A DNA stretch of 64,000 bases from Porticoccus litoralis (GTDB taxonomy: Bacteria > Pseudomonadota > Gammaproteobacteria > Pseudomonadales > Porticoccaceae), in the NCBI RefSeq assembly GCF_030676955.1, contig NZ_JAUUUU010000001.1:186001-250000 (forward strand), read 5' to 3'. Below, piece after piece: positions 49,658-56,982 of the stretch; positions within the stretch are counted from its first letter, which is position 1, and every line of letters begins with the position of its first letter. The notes under the pieces were generated by a model, which did no database searches, was not told the origin of the DNA, and worked only from the letters and a program-made list of their open reading frames with translations. The translations under genes and the position numbers were made by a program.

Positions 49658-50182
49658 CTAGCGCAACAGCCGCCAAGGCAACTCCACCAGGTTGGTCAAC
49701 GCCTTACTGGTGCGATACTTGGCAAAATTACCGCCGGTGAGAGCCTGTCGCCACAAATCGGTAATCTGTTCACTGTTACTGATGCCGGTTTTACACCAGC
49801 TGGCAAAGTGCTCACAGTTGTTAAACATCCAGTCAAACGCAAATTCACCCAGCCGGCTTTCAGCCCGACTCATTACCGCATCCGGTGAAAAATCCAGCTC
49901 TTCGACCTTAAGCCCCCGCAGGCTGTCCATAAACTTGTTAATGCCAAGGCTGGTGCGATCGATCAGGTCACCGCGTTTTAAGGTTTCAAAAAAACGCTCG
50001 TAGTCACGGACCAGCACTTCATCCCCGCGGGCAAACTTTTCAAGGCTGGTCCGCCGCACCTGGCGCGGGGTTACCCAGTGGTTGCTGGTATAATGAATCA
50101 CCGTTCCATCACCCGCATCAATGCCGTGGTGGGCATAGACGCCACCATAACGCCGAACATAGATGTGGTCACCTCGAGCCAT
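49658..50182 (-). CDS. LRAT/NlpC-P60-like (H-rev107 type) protein
   Basis: A 174-residue protein with the permuted papain-like LRAT fold. The His motif is 'MARGDHIYVRRYGGVYAHHGIDAGDGTVIHY' (candidate catalytic His19, partner His30) and the Cys motif is 'MFNNCEHFASWCKTG' (Cys123). The middle segment 'SLEKFARGDEVLVRDYERF' links them. Eukaryotic relatives are lipid acyltransferases or phospholipases; bacterial substrates are mostly unknown. It has no signal peptide. It stands alone, convergent with argF. Confidence 0.82.
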   Translation of the reverse strand: MARGDHIYVRRYGGVYAHHGIDAGDGTVIHYTSNHWVTPRQVRRTSLEKFARGDEVLVRDYERFFETLKRGDLIDRTSLGINKFMDSLRGLKVEELDFSPDAVMSRAESRLGEFAFDWMFNNCEHFASWCKTGISNSEQITDLWRQALTGGNFAKYRTSKALTNLVELPWRLLR

Positions 50183-50386
50183 AAAAGCGTCCCTTCCGCC
50201 AAGGCCTGAACAATGGGTAGATGATAGCAGTTTAACGGATTTTATTGGCTTTACGTGACACCACTTTTGGCGGTGGGAACGACTGATAACGTAAGCACAA
50301 AAGGCTGTGCAAAATACAAATCATCACTCCGGCAAAACACCCCATAGAACGCTACAAATTACGGGTGTGAATGTATTCACTGTCAT

Positions 50387-50851
50387 TCATAGCTGGCTTA
50401 GAAATTGCTGATAAGCATCACTGGATGTGATTTCTTGAAACTCCTGCCGCTGAGCGATTAACTCAACAATGTGTGGAGTTTTTAAAACCTCTTCTCTGGC
50501 AAAGGCGACAAACCCGGCGGTATCTCCAGCCAGGGCGTAATTTTTGAAGATACGGTACTGTGCTCCGTAATCGGTTGAGTCCAGCTCATACGCCGATTTA
50601 AATGCGGAAATGGCTCCCGGGTATAACTCTAGCGCTTCAAGACAAGTGCCGTATTGAAACCATCTGGAGGGCATACTCGGATCTGCCTCCACCAGCGACC
50701 GGATAATGGGGAGCGCTTCAGCCCACTCAGAGGCACTGGCGTGAGCGTAATACTGGTCAATGGGCTTCAACGCAGGTGTTTCTGCAAAAACACTTGCAGA
50801 TACCATTGCAGAAACTACCCATGCCAGAAATGTGAAAATGAGATTTTTCAT
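50387..50851 (-). CDS. Exported TPR-like hypothetical protein
   Basis: A 154-residue protein with a signal peptide ('FTFLAWVVSAMVSASVFA') and two or three TPR-like helix pairs: 'SEWAEALPIIRSLVEADPSMPSRWFQYGTCLEALELYPGAISAFKSAYELDSTDYGAQYRIFKNYALAGD'. The C-terminal 'FQEITSSDAYQQFL' is typical of TPR-associated tails. No specific family recognised. It follows murI on the same strand after 57 bases. Confidence 0.65.
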   Translation of the reverse strand: MKNLIFTFLAWVVSAMVSASVFAETPALKPIDQYYAHASASEWAEALPIIRSLVEADPSMPSRWFQYGTCLEALELYPGAISAFKSAYELDSTDYGAQYRIFKNYALAGDTAGFVAFAREEVLKTPHIVELIAQRQEFQEITSSDAYQQFLSQL

Positions 50852-50908
50852 ATGTGCTCCAAGGTAGTCTCAGCTTGACGTTTAAGTCCTGTGGTAAGTC
50901 TGGCCAGG

Positions 50909-51697
50909 CTAAAACTGCCGCACAAGTGATGATGGCCCCCAGAAATGCTGAACCTGCGCCTGGAATAGGGCCAGCTCACCACTACTCCAGAATTCTTCAC
51001 CGCCCGTTGTTGAATTTGTTGCCGTCAGCCCTTGGCTTTCAAGGCGTCGACAAACCTCATTGGCCACAGCCAGCTCTGTGCTAATGATTGAAACATCTGG
51101 ACCAGCTACCCGAGCGATCACCGGGGCAAGGTGTGCATAGTGTGTACAGCCAAGAACGATGGTATCAACCCCTCTGGCAAGTAGAGGGTGTACATATTTT
51201 TCCACCAAACCCGCCGCCTCTTCAAAACTGAGTTTTAACGATTCAATCTGGACAACCAGCTCAGGGCAGGGCATGACTTCTACTCTGATGCCATCGGAAA
51301 CACGCTTTGCCAGTTCCGTGAATGAATCCGTCACCAGGGTTTTTGTGGTGGCCAAAATGCCCACTACCCCACTTTTGCTATTGAGTACTGCGGGTTTAAC
51401 TCCCGGTTCAACGCCAATAAAAGGCACTGGATATTTAGCTCGAAGTTCAGAAATACAGGTTGTGGTGGCGGTATTACAGGCTACAACCACCGCCTTGACC
51501 TGGCGAGATAGAAGGAAGTCAGTAACGGCAAAGGAGCGATCCAGAATGTACCTGTCGGGCCTGTCGCCATAGGGGGCGTGTCCGCTGTCCGCCACATAGA
51601 GAATATCTTCGCAAGGCATTAATTCCCTGATTTTTCTGGCAATTGTCAGGCCACCAATGCCTGAATCAAACACCCCGATGGGGCCCGAATCTCTCAT
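50909..51697 (-). CDS. murI: Glutamate racemase
   Basis: Cofactor-independent racemase that supplies D-glutamate for peptidoglycan. The 262-residue protein shows 'IGVFDSGIGGLTIARKI', 'YVADSGHAPYGDRP' (catalytic Asp/Ser region), Cys74 in 'VVACNTATTTCI' and Cys183 in 'IVLGCTHYAHL', the two-base pair. Together with the D-amino acid transaminase at 7.5-8.4 kb this strain has two routes to D-glutamate. Confidence 0.95.
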   Translation of the reverse strand: MRDSGPIGVFDSGIGGLTIARKIRELMPCEDILYVADSGHAPYGDRPDRYILDRSFAVTDFLLSRQVKAVVVACNTATTTCISELRAKYPVPFIGVEPGVKPAVLNSKSGVVGILATTKTLVTDSFTELAKRVSDGIRVEVMPCPELVVQIESLKLSFEEAAGLVEKYVHPLLARGVDTIVLGCTHYAHLAPVIARVAGPDVSIISTELAVANEVCRRLESQGLTATNSTTGGEEFWSSGELALFQAQVQHFWGPSSLVRQF

Positions 51698-51785
51698 GTG
51701 TCTGTCAACAGCCTTTCTTCCTGTGGTGTACTTTCGACTGCGCTATGTATTCGTGCATTTTTTCACACTCGAAAAATCTAGTGTG

Positions 51786-52262
51786 CTATTCCTGTGGAAT
51801 AGTTCTGCGATATCGGCCATACAGAAAATTGAGCAATCCATACAGTACCCCACCGAACAGACACAGGTAGAACGGCACAGCCAGAAAAACCAAACCCGCT
51901 GTGGATGAGCGGTCAGTGGAGACAATGCGGTGGGCATCAGCGTAGAGGTACACCGAACAGGCCGTCAACAACAGGGAAATGATCAGTCCTGAAATCTGGT
52001 AGCGGTTGACTCTGCCTACACCGACAATCTTCTTTCCCAACAGGGCAAGCAACAGAAAGGGCGATGAAACAATTGCACCCATCATGACCAGACTGAACGC
52101 TGTGAGTAACACGTCCTGTAAAGCCAAACCGCTTTTCAACAGAGAAAGAAATGCGCTTTTGGCGCCCAGGCTGAGGATATAAAAAGCGACAACCATGCCG
52201 ACCATCAAGACAAAGAGCTCAATCCTTCTAACGACTTCGGCACTACTGATATGACTAGACAT
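51786..52262 (-). CDS. Hypothetical membrane protein
   Basis: A 158-residue protein with four hydrophobic helices ('IELFVLMVGMVVAFYILSLG', 'LTAFSLVMMGAIVSSPFLLLALLG', 'YQISGLIISLLLTACSVYLY', 'LVFLAVPFYLCLFGGVLYGLLNFLYG'). No family recognised. ATG 52262 with GGAAAG just upstream is preferred to the longer frame. It sits directly downstream of hisA where hisF is usually found. Confidence 0.6.
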   Translation of the reverse strand: MSSHISSAEVVRRIELFVLMVGMVVAFYILSLGAKSAFLSLLKSGLALQDVLLTAFSLVMMGAIVSSPFLLLALLGKKIVGVGRVNRYQISGLIISLLLTACSVYLYADAHRIVSTDRSSTAGLVFLAVPFYLCLFGGVLYGLLNFLYGRYRRTIPQE

Positions 52263-52352
52263 GCTTTCCAACCTGAATGGGGAACCAAACCCCATTCTGA
52301 GGTAAACCGGGGATTGCTGATACGTTTTTCTGGTTGGTGTGTGACCGGATAC

Positions 52353-53081
52353 TCAGCCGTCGCAGTGGCGCTGGGCTTCAGCGACATCCAGCGTCCCTTC
52401 GTAGATGGCACGACCAGTGATGGCACCAAGAATACCCTGATCGGCAACGGCATTGAGTGCCACAATATCGTCCATATTGGTGATACCACCGGAGGCGATC
52501 ACAGGAATCGAAGAAGCTCGCGCCATATTGACGGTTGCCTCAACATTCACACCCTGCATCATGCCGTCACGATCAATATCGGTGTAAACAATCGCGCTGA
52601 CACCGTCCGCCTCGAAGCGTTTAGCCAGGTCAGTGGCCTTAACTTCGGTGACCTCAGCCCAACCATCGGTTGCCACCATGCCCTGCTTGGCATCGATACC
52701 GACAATAATGTGACCTGGAAACTGTTTGCACATTTCGGTGACAAACTCGGGTTCCTTGACCGCTTTGGTGCCGATAATGACGTAATTTACACCGGCCTTC
52801 AGGTAGGCTTCGATGGTTTCCGCATTACGGATTCCGCCACCAATCTGAATAGGCAGATCCGGGTAAGCCCGAGCAATTGCAGTGACAACATCGCCATTCA
52901 CTGGTTCACCGGCAAAGGCGCCGTTAAGGTCCACCAGGTGCAACCTGCGCGCACCGGCATCTACCCATCGTGATGCCATGTCAACGGGATCTCCGGAAAA
53001 TACAGTGGAGTCTTCCATGCGGCCCTGGCGCAGACGCACACACTGGCCATCTTTCAAATCAATTGCGGGGATAATCAGCAC
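52353..53081 (-). CDS. hisA: Phosphoribosylformimino-5-aminoimidazole carboxamide ribotide isomerase HisA
   Basis: TIM-barrel isomerase of histidine synthesis (242 residues). 'LIIPAIDLKDGQCVRLRQG' carries the catalytic Asp8; 'LHLVDLNGAFAG', 'IQIGGGIRN', 'VIIGTKAV' and 'YTDIDRDGMMQGVN' (second catalytic Asp) follow. It is the last his gene of hisB-hisH-hisA, 62 bases after hisH. Confidence 0.96.
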   Translation of the reverse strand: MLIIPAIDLKDGQCVRLRQGRMEDSTVFSGDPVDMASRWVDAGARRLHLVDLNGAFAGEPVNGDVVTAIARAYPDLPIQIGGGIRNAETIEAYLKAGVNYVIIGTKAVKEPEFVTEMCKQFPGHIIVGIDAKQGMVATDGWAEVTEVKATDLAKRFEADGVSAIVYTDIDRDGMMQGVNVEATVNMARASSIPVIASGGITNMDDIVALNAVADQGILGAITGRAIYEGTLDVAEAQRHCDG

Positions 53082-53143
53082 TGCTCGTTTCCTGTCTGTT
53101 CGGGGTAGGTCATTATGATTGTTGGTTGGTCAACCCGGCAGGG

Positions 53144-53800
53144 TTATTCACCCAACCAGGAGACAAAGTTGCTCAGCAACTGCAAACCGGCGGTGTGGCT
53201 TTTTTCCGGGTGAAATTGCACCGCGAATAAATTGTCGCGTGCCACGGCGGCGGCAAAACGCACAGAGTAATCACAGGTGCCCGCCACCAGCTCCGGGCGA
53301 CTTTCGTCCACGTAGTAACTGTGCACAAAGTAAAAACGGGAATCCTGCTCAATCCCATGCCACATGGGGTGATCAATGGACTGGCTCACTTGATTCCAGC
53401 CCATGTGAGGAACCTTCAACTTTTCCCCATTAGCATCGTGGAGATCACGGCCGAAAAAACGCACCTGACCGGGCAGAATGCCTAAACAGTCAACACCGTT
53501 ATTTTCTTCGCTATGTTCCAGTAGCGCCTGCATACCAACACAGATACCCAACACTGGTTTACCCTGATTGACGGCTTTGGTAACGATATGATCAAAGCCG
53601 AGGCGGCGAATTTCGCCCATGCAATCACGAATGGCGCCCACACCGGGAAAAACCACCCGATCGGCATCGTCCACTTCGGTAGCATCGGAAGTAATCACCA
53701 CTTCGGCGCGAGGCGCCACGTGTTCCAGTGCTTTAGACACAGAATGTAGGTTGCCCATGCCATAATCCAGCACGGCGATACGGGTACGAAAGTCTGTCAT
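53144..53800 (-). CDS. hisH: Imidazole glycerol phosphate synthase glutaminase subunit HisH
   Basis: Class I glutamine amidotransferase (218 residues) that gives ammonia to HisF. Marks are 'VLDYGMGNLHSVSKAL', 'VVFPGVGAIRDCM', nucleophile Cys in 'PVLGICVGMQALLEHSEEN', 'VPHMGWNQV', 'YFVHSYYV' and 'AVQFHPEKSHTAGLQLLSNF' (His and Glu of the triad). Its partner hisF is not in the window. Confidence 0.96.
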   Translation of the reverse strand: MTDFRTRIAVLDYGMGNLHSVSKALEHVAPRAEVVITSDATEVDDADRVVFPGVGAIRDCMGEIRRLGFDHIVTKAVNQGKPVLGICVGMQALLEHSEENNGVDCLGILPGQVRFFGRDLHDANGEKLKVPHMGWNQVSQSIDHPMWHGIEQDSRFYFVHSYYVDESRPELVAGTCDYSVRFAAAVARDNLFAVQFHPEKSHTAGLQLLSNFVSWLGE

Positions 53801-53812
53801 AGAAATTACTGC

Positions 53813-54406
53813 TTACAGGGTGCCCTTGGTAGACGGCATCACACCGGCCATTCTCGGGTCAGGTTCTATCGCCATCCGCACTGCACGGCCAAAGGCCTTG
53901 AAGATGGTCTCGATCTGGTGGTGCGTATTGCTGCCGCGCAGATTGTCAATGTGCAGGGTAACACCTGCGTGGTTGACGAATCCCTGGAAAAACTCATACC
54001 CGAGGTCCACATCGAAATCCCCGACGCGGGCACGGGTAAAATCCACGAACATTTCAAGGCCTGGACGACCGGAAAAATCCACCACAACACGGGAAAGCGC
54101 TTCGTCCAACGGCACATAGGCGTGCCCATAACGACGAATCCCTTTTTTGTCACCCAGTGCTTTCTGGAAAGCCTGACCGAGAGTAATCCCCACATCCTCT
54201 ACGGTGTGGTGATCGTCAATGTGTGTGTCGCCATCAGCCTTAATGCTGATGTCCATCAGTCCATGGCGGGCAATCTGGTCCAGCATGTGCTCGAGGAAAG
54301 GCACACCAGTATCAAAACTGGATTGACCGGTGCCATCGAGGTTCACCTCAACGGTAATCCGGGTTTCCAGGGTATCACGACTCACCGTCGCTTTGCGTTG
54401 TGCCAT
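53813..54406 (-). CDS. hisB: Imidazoleglycerol-phosphate dehydratase HisB
   Basis: Monofunctional dehydratase (197 residues from ATG 54406) with the two metal-binding repeats: 'FLEHMLDQIARHGLMD' and 'DDHHTVEDVGITLGQAF' in the first half, 'EFFQGFVNHAGVTLHID' and 'GSNTHHQIETIFKAFGRAVRMA' in the second. An upstream ATG at 54418 is possible; the family usually starts with 'RKATVSRDT', which favours the shorter form. First gene of hisBHA. Confidence 0.95.
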   Translation of the reverse strand: MAQRKATVSRDTLETRITVEVNLDGTGQSSFDTGVPFLEHMLDQIARHGLMDISIKADGDTHIDDHHTVEDVGITLGQAFQKALGDKKGIRRYGHAYVPLDEALSRVVVDFSGRPGLEMFVDFTRARVGDFDVDLGYEFFQGFVNHAGVTLHIDNLRGSNTHHQIETIFKAFGRAVRMAIEPDPRMAGVMPSTKGTL

Positions 54407-54483
54407 GGGTTTCTCCACACTCAGCCCGACATTCGGGACGGCGTATTATAAAGCCCTCAACCCCGCCCTTCCACAGGCATCGC

Positions 54484-54497
54484 AAAGTGATTACACT
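54484..54497 (+). promoter_or_regulatory. Possible operator before the DUF2946 / TonB-receptor genes
   Basis: AAGTG-ATTA-CACTT is an inverted repeat located 27 bases before the start codon of the DUF2946-like gene. It has the size of a Fur/Zur-family half box but does not match the usual Zur consensus closely. Confidence 0.3.
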
Positions 54498-54524
54498 TCC
54501 ACGTCGGTTACGGATGATTTATCA

Positions 54525-54803
54525 ATGCAGTTTCGAACCCCGAACATTGTCATAGCCTGCCTGTTGGCACTCACCACACTGTGGATGGGTGAGCTGGCTG
54601 CTGCCCACATTCATGTGGACAGCGACAATGTCAGTTGTGAAATCTGCCACAGCTCTCACAACAATAGCGCCACGCTACAGAGTTATGCCGCTACATTTCC
54701 CGCAATTCATCCGGTCACCACAAAGCATGTGGCGGCCACCCCGCCACTTGCCAGCCACAACGCTGCTCCCGAAAACAGCCGCGCACCTCCTTCCCTGAGC
54801 TGA
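54525..54803 (+). CDS. Small exported DUF2946-like protein
   Basis: A 92-residue protein with a signal segment ('IVIACLLALTTLWMGELAAA') followed directly by a potential metal site 'HIHVDSDNVSCEICHSSHNNS' (His, Asp and Cys-x2-Cys-His). The tail is Ala/Pro/His-rich and of low complexity. The layout is like DUF2946 proteins, which often precede TonB-dependent metal receptors. The frame runs further upstream but only ATG 54525 gives an export signal. It precedes the ZnuD-like receptor by 53 bases. Confidence 0.7.
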   Translation: MQFRTPNIVIACLLALTTLWMGELAAAHIHVDSDNVSCEICHSSHNNSATLQSYAATFPAIHPVTTKHVAATPPLASHNAAPENSRAPPSLS

Positions 54804-54856
54804 ACTGACACATTCACTCAACTTTTTTACCCAATTCTGCTCAGGGAAGCTGAACC

Positions 54857-56881
54857 ATGAAGACTTACTTTATGGCAGCACTGGCCGTCGCCAGTCTGCC
54901 CATTGCTGCATCCGCACAGGACCAGCATCAATCCACACTCAATGAAGTGATCGTTTCTGCCTCACCGCTGGAAGAGCAATCCGCCGGCATCAACCAGGCT
55001 GTCAGCGTGCTCAGCGGCGAGGAACTGCGCAATAAAGCCGCCGCCACCATTGGCGAATCTCTCAAAGACGAACCAGGCGTTACCAGTTCTGGCTTTGGAC
55101 CCGGCGTGGGACAACCCGTTATCCGCGGACAATCCGGCAATCGCGTCAGAGTTTTGCAAGACAGCATGGGTACCATGGATGCCTCAGATGCCAGTGGCGA
55201 TCACTCTATCACCCTAGAAGCATTGGTGGCGGAGCGCATCGAAGTCCTGCGGGGCCCAGCTACCCTGCGCTACGGCAATGGCGCCTTTGGCGGCGTGGTT
55301 AATGTTATCGACAATCGTATTCCCGATGAACTACCTGATGAACTCAAATCAGCTGTGGAATACCGGCATAACAGCGCCAATGATCAAAACAGTACGGTTT
55401 TTGTCATGGATGGCGCTATAGCCGATACCCCACTGGGCAATTGGGCCTGGCACCTGGACGGACTCTATCGTGACAGTAATGACCTGGAGGTTGATGGATT
55501 CGCTCAACTGCCTGAAGACGATGAAGAAGATCACGAAAGCACCCATGGCTATATTGATAATACCGACTCCCAGGCACACAACGTAACTGCAGGCCTTTCT
55601 TGGATTGGCGACAAGGGTTTTATCGGCCTTTCTGTCAGTGAAATGGAAAATAACTACGGTGTTCCTGCAGGTGGCCATCACCATCATGAAGAAGAGGAAG
55701 AAGACGAGCACGAGGAAGAAGCCGAAACTATTCGTATCGATATGGAACAAACCCGCGTTGATCTAAAATCGGAGTGGCAGGATATTCTTCCAGGCATTGA
55801 ATTGGGACGTTTCGGTTTCAGTTACAACGACTATGAACACACTGAGCTGGAAGGTGGAGAAAAGGGCACTCGCTTTACCAATGAAGCCTTTGAAGGCCGG
55901 GTGGAGCTGCTCCATCAGGAAATCGCTGGGTGGACTGGCGCTTTCGGGTTACAACTGGAAGACCGGCAATTTGCCGCCATTGGCGAAGAATCCTTTATTC
56001 CCAAGTCTGACATTCAGAATAGTGGTGTTTTTTGGGTGGGTGAAACCAGCCACGGTGATTTGAGTTATGAAGTGGGGCTACGACTGGACCGTCAGACCAT
56101 TGACCCCGATGGCAGCTCTGAAATCGACCACAATACCCAAAGCCTGTCCTTTGGCACCCTATGGCAGATGACTGACGAGCAACGTGTCAGTTTCACGTTC
56201 ACCCGTGCCCAACGGGCACCTGCCATTGAAGAACTGCTATCAAATGGCCCACATCATGCCAGTCAAAGTTTTGATCTCGGTGATGAAAATCTGGATGAGG
56301 AAACCAGCCACAATTTTGAATTTGGCTATCGATACGAAGGCCCCGTAAACCTCTCTCTCAACCTGTTCTACAACAGCATCGACGATTTTATCTTCAAGAA
56401 AAATACGGGTGTGGAAGATGACGACGAAGAATTAACCATCTATCAATATAATCAGGAAGACGCAACCTTCAGGGGAATTGAAGCCTCAGTGGTTATTCCC
56501 GTGGCTGAGCGCTGGGAAATTGAACTGTTCAGCGACTATGTGCGCGCCAAACTCGACAAGAGCGGAGATGTGCCTCGCATTCCACCACTGCGCTACGGTG
56601 CAGCCCTGGATTACACCGCCTACAGCTGGACCGCCGGCATGCGCCTGACCCAAGCCAATGAACAGAGCCACGCCGGTGAGTTTGAGGATGACACCGATGC
56701 CTACACTCGTCTGGATGCCCACGTGCACTACCACATTGATACGGCTGCAGGAAACTGGCTCCTGTTTGTGAAAGGCACCAATCTGCTGGACGACGAAATC
56801 CGCAACGCCACATCCTATCTACGCGACTCAGCCCCAGAGTCGGCACTCAGCCTGGAACTAGGTGTGAGATTCAGCTTCTAA
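54857..56881 (+). CDS. TonB-dependent receptor, ZnuD-like
   Basis: A 674-residue outer-membrane receptor. A signal peptide is followed by the plug ('LNEVIVSASPLEEQSAGINQAVSVLSGEEL', 'PGVTSSGFGPGVGQPVIRGQSGNRVRVLQD', 'ERIEVLRGPATLRYGNGAFGGVVNVI') and a barrel ending 'LSLELGVRFSF'. An external loop near residues 271-290 is extremely rich in His and acidic residues (HHHH followed by runs of Glu/Asp/His), and another near 217 is acidic. Such loops are typical of ZnuD zinc receptors. Zinc uptake is therefore likely; heme has also been reported for the family. Confidence 0.85.
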   Translation: MKTYFMAALAVASLPIAASAQDQHQSTLNEVIVSASPLEEQSAGINQAVSVLSGEELRNKAAATIGESLKDEPGVTSSGFGPGVGQPVIRGQSGNRVRVLQDSMGTMDASDASGDHSITLEALVAERIEVLRGPATLRYGNGAFGGVVNVIDNRIPDELPDELKSAVEYRHNSANDQNSTVFVMDGAIADTPLGNWAWHLDGLYRDSNDLEVDGFAQLPEDDEEDHESTHGYIDNTDSQAHNVTAGLSWIGDKGFIGLSVSEMENNYGVPAGGHHHHEEEEEDEHEEEAETIRIDMEQTRVDLKSEWQDILPGIELGRFGFSYNDYEHTELEGGEKGTRFTNEAFEGRVELLHQEIAGWTGAFGLQLEDRQFAAIGEESFIPKSDIQNSGVFWVGETSHGDLSYEVGLRLDRQTIDPDGSSEIDHNTQSLSFGTLWQMTDEQRVSFTFTRAQRAPAIEELLSNGPHHASQSFDLGDENLDEETSHNFEFGYRYEGPVNLSLNLFYNSIDDFIFKKNTGVEDDDEELTIYQYNQEDATFRGIEASVVIPVAERWEIELFSDYVRAKLDKSGDVPRIPPLRYGAALDYTAYSWTAGMRLTQANEQSHAGEFEDDTDAYTRLDAHVHYHIDTAAGNWLLFVKGTNLLDDEIRNATSYLRDSAPESALSLELGVRFSF

Positions 56882-56915
56882 CTCCCAGGCCGGCAATTAT
56901 CGCTGGTAAACAAAC

Positions 56916-56956
56916 TTGGTCATTGCGGGTAACATGACTCCCGCAATGACCAATTT
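56916..56956 (+). terminator. Terminator of the receptor operon
   Basis: TTGGTCATTGCGGG (56916-56929) and CCCGCAATGACCAA (56940-56953) form a perfect 14-bp stem with a 10-base loop, followed by TTT. It lies 35 bases after the receptor stop codon. Confidence 0.8.
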
Positions 56957-56982
56957 AATCCTGGGGTAAGGGAGACAATTCC

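Noticed and set aside
49605..49660. A GC-rich imperfect hairpin after argF
   Set aside because: No T-run on either strand and the pairing is interrupted, so I did not call a terminator.
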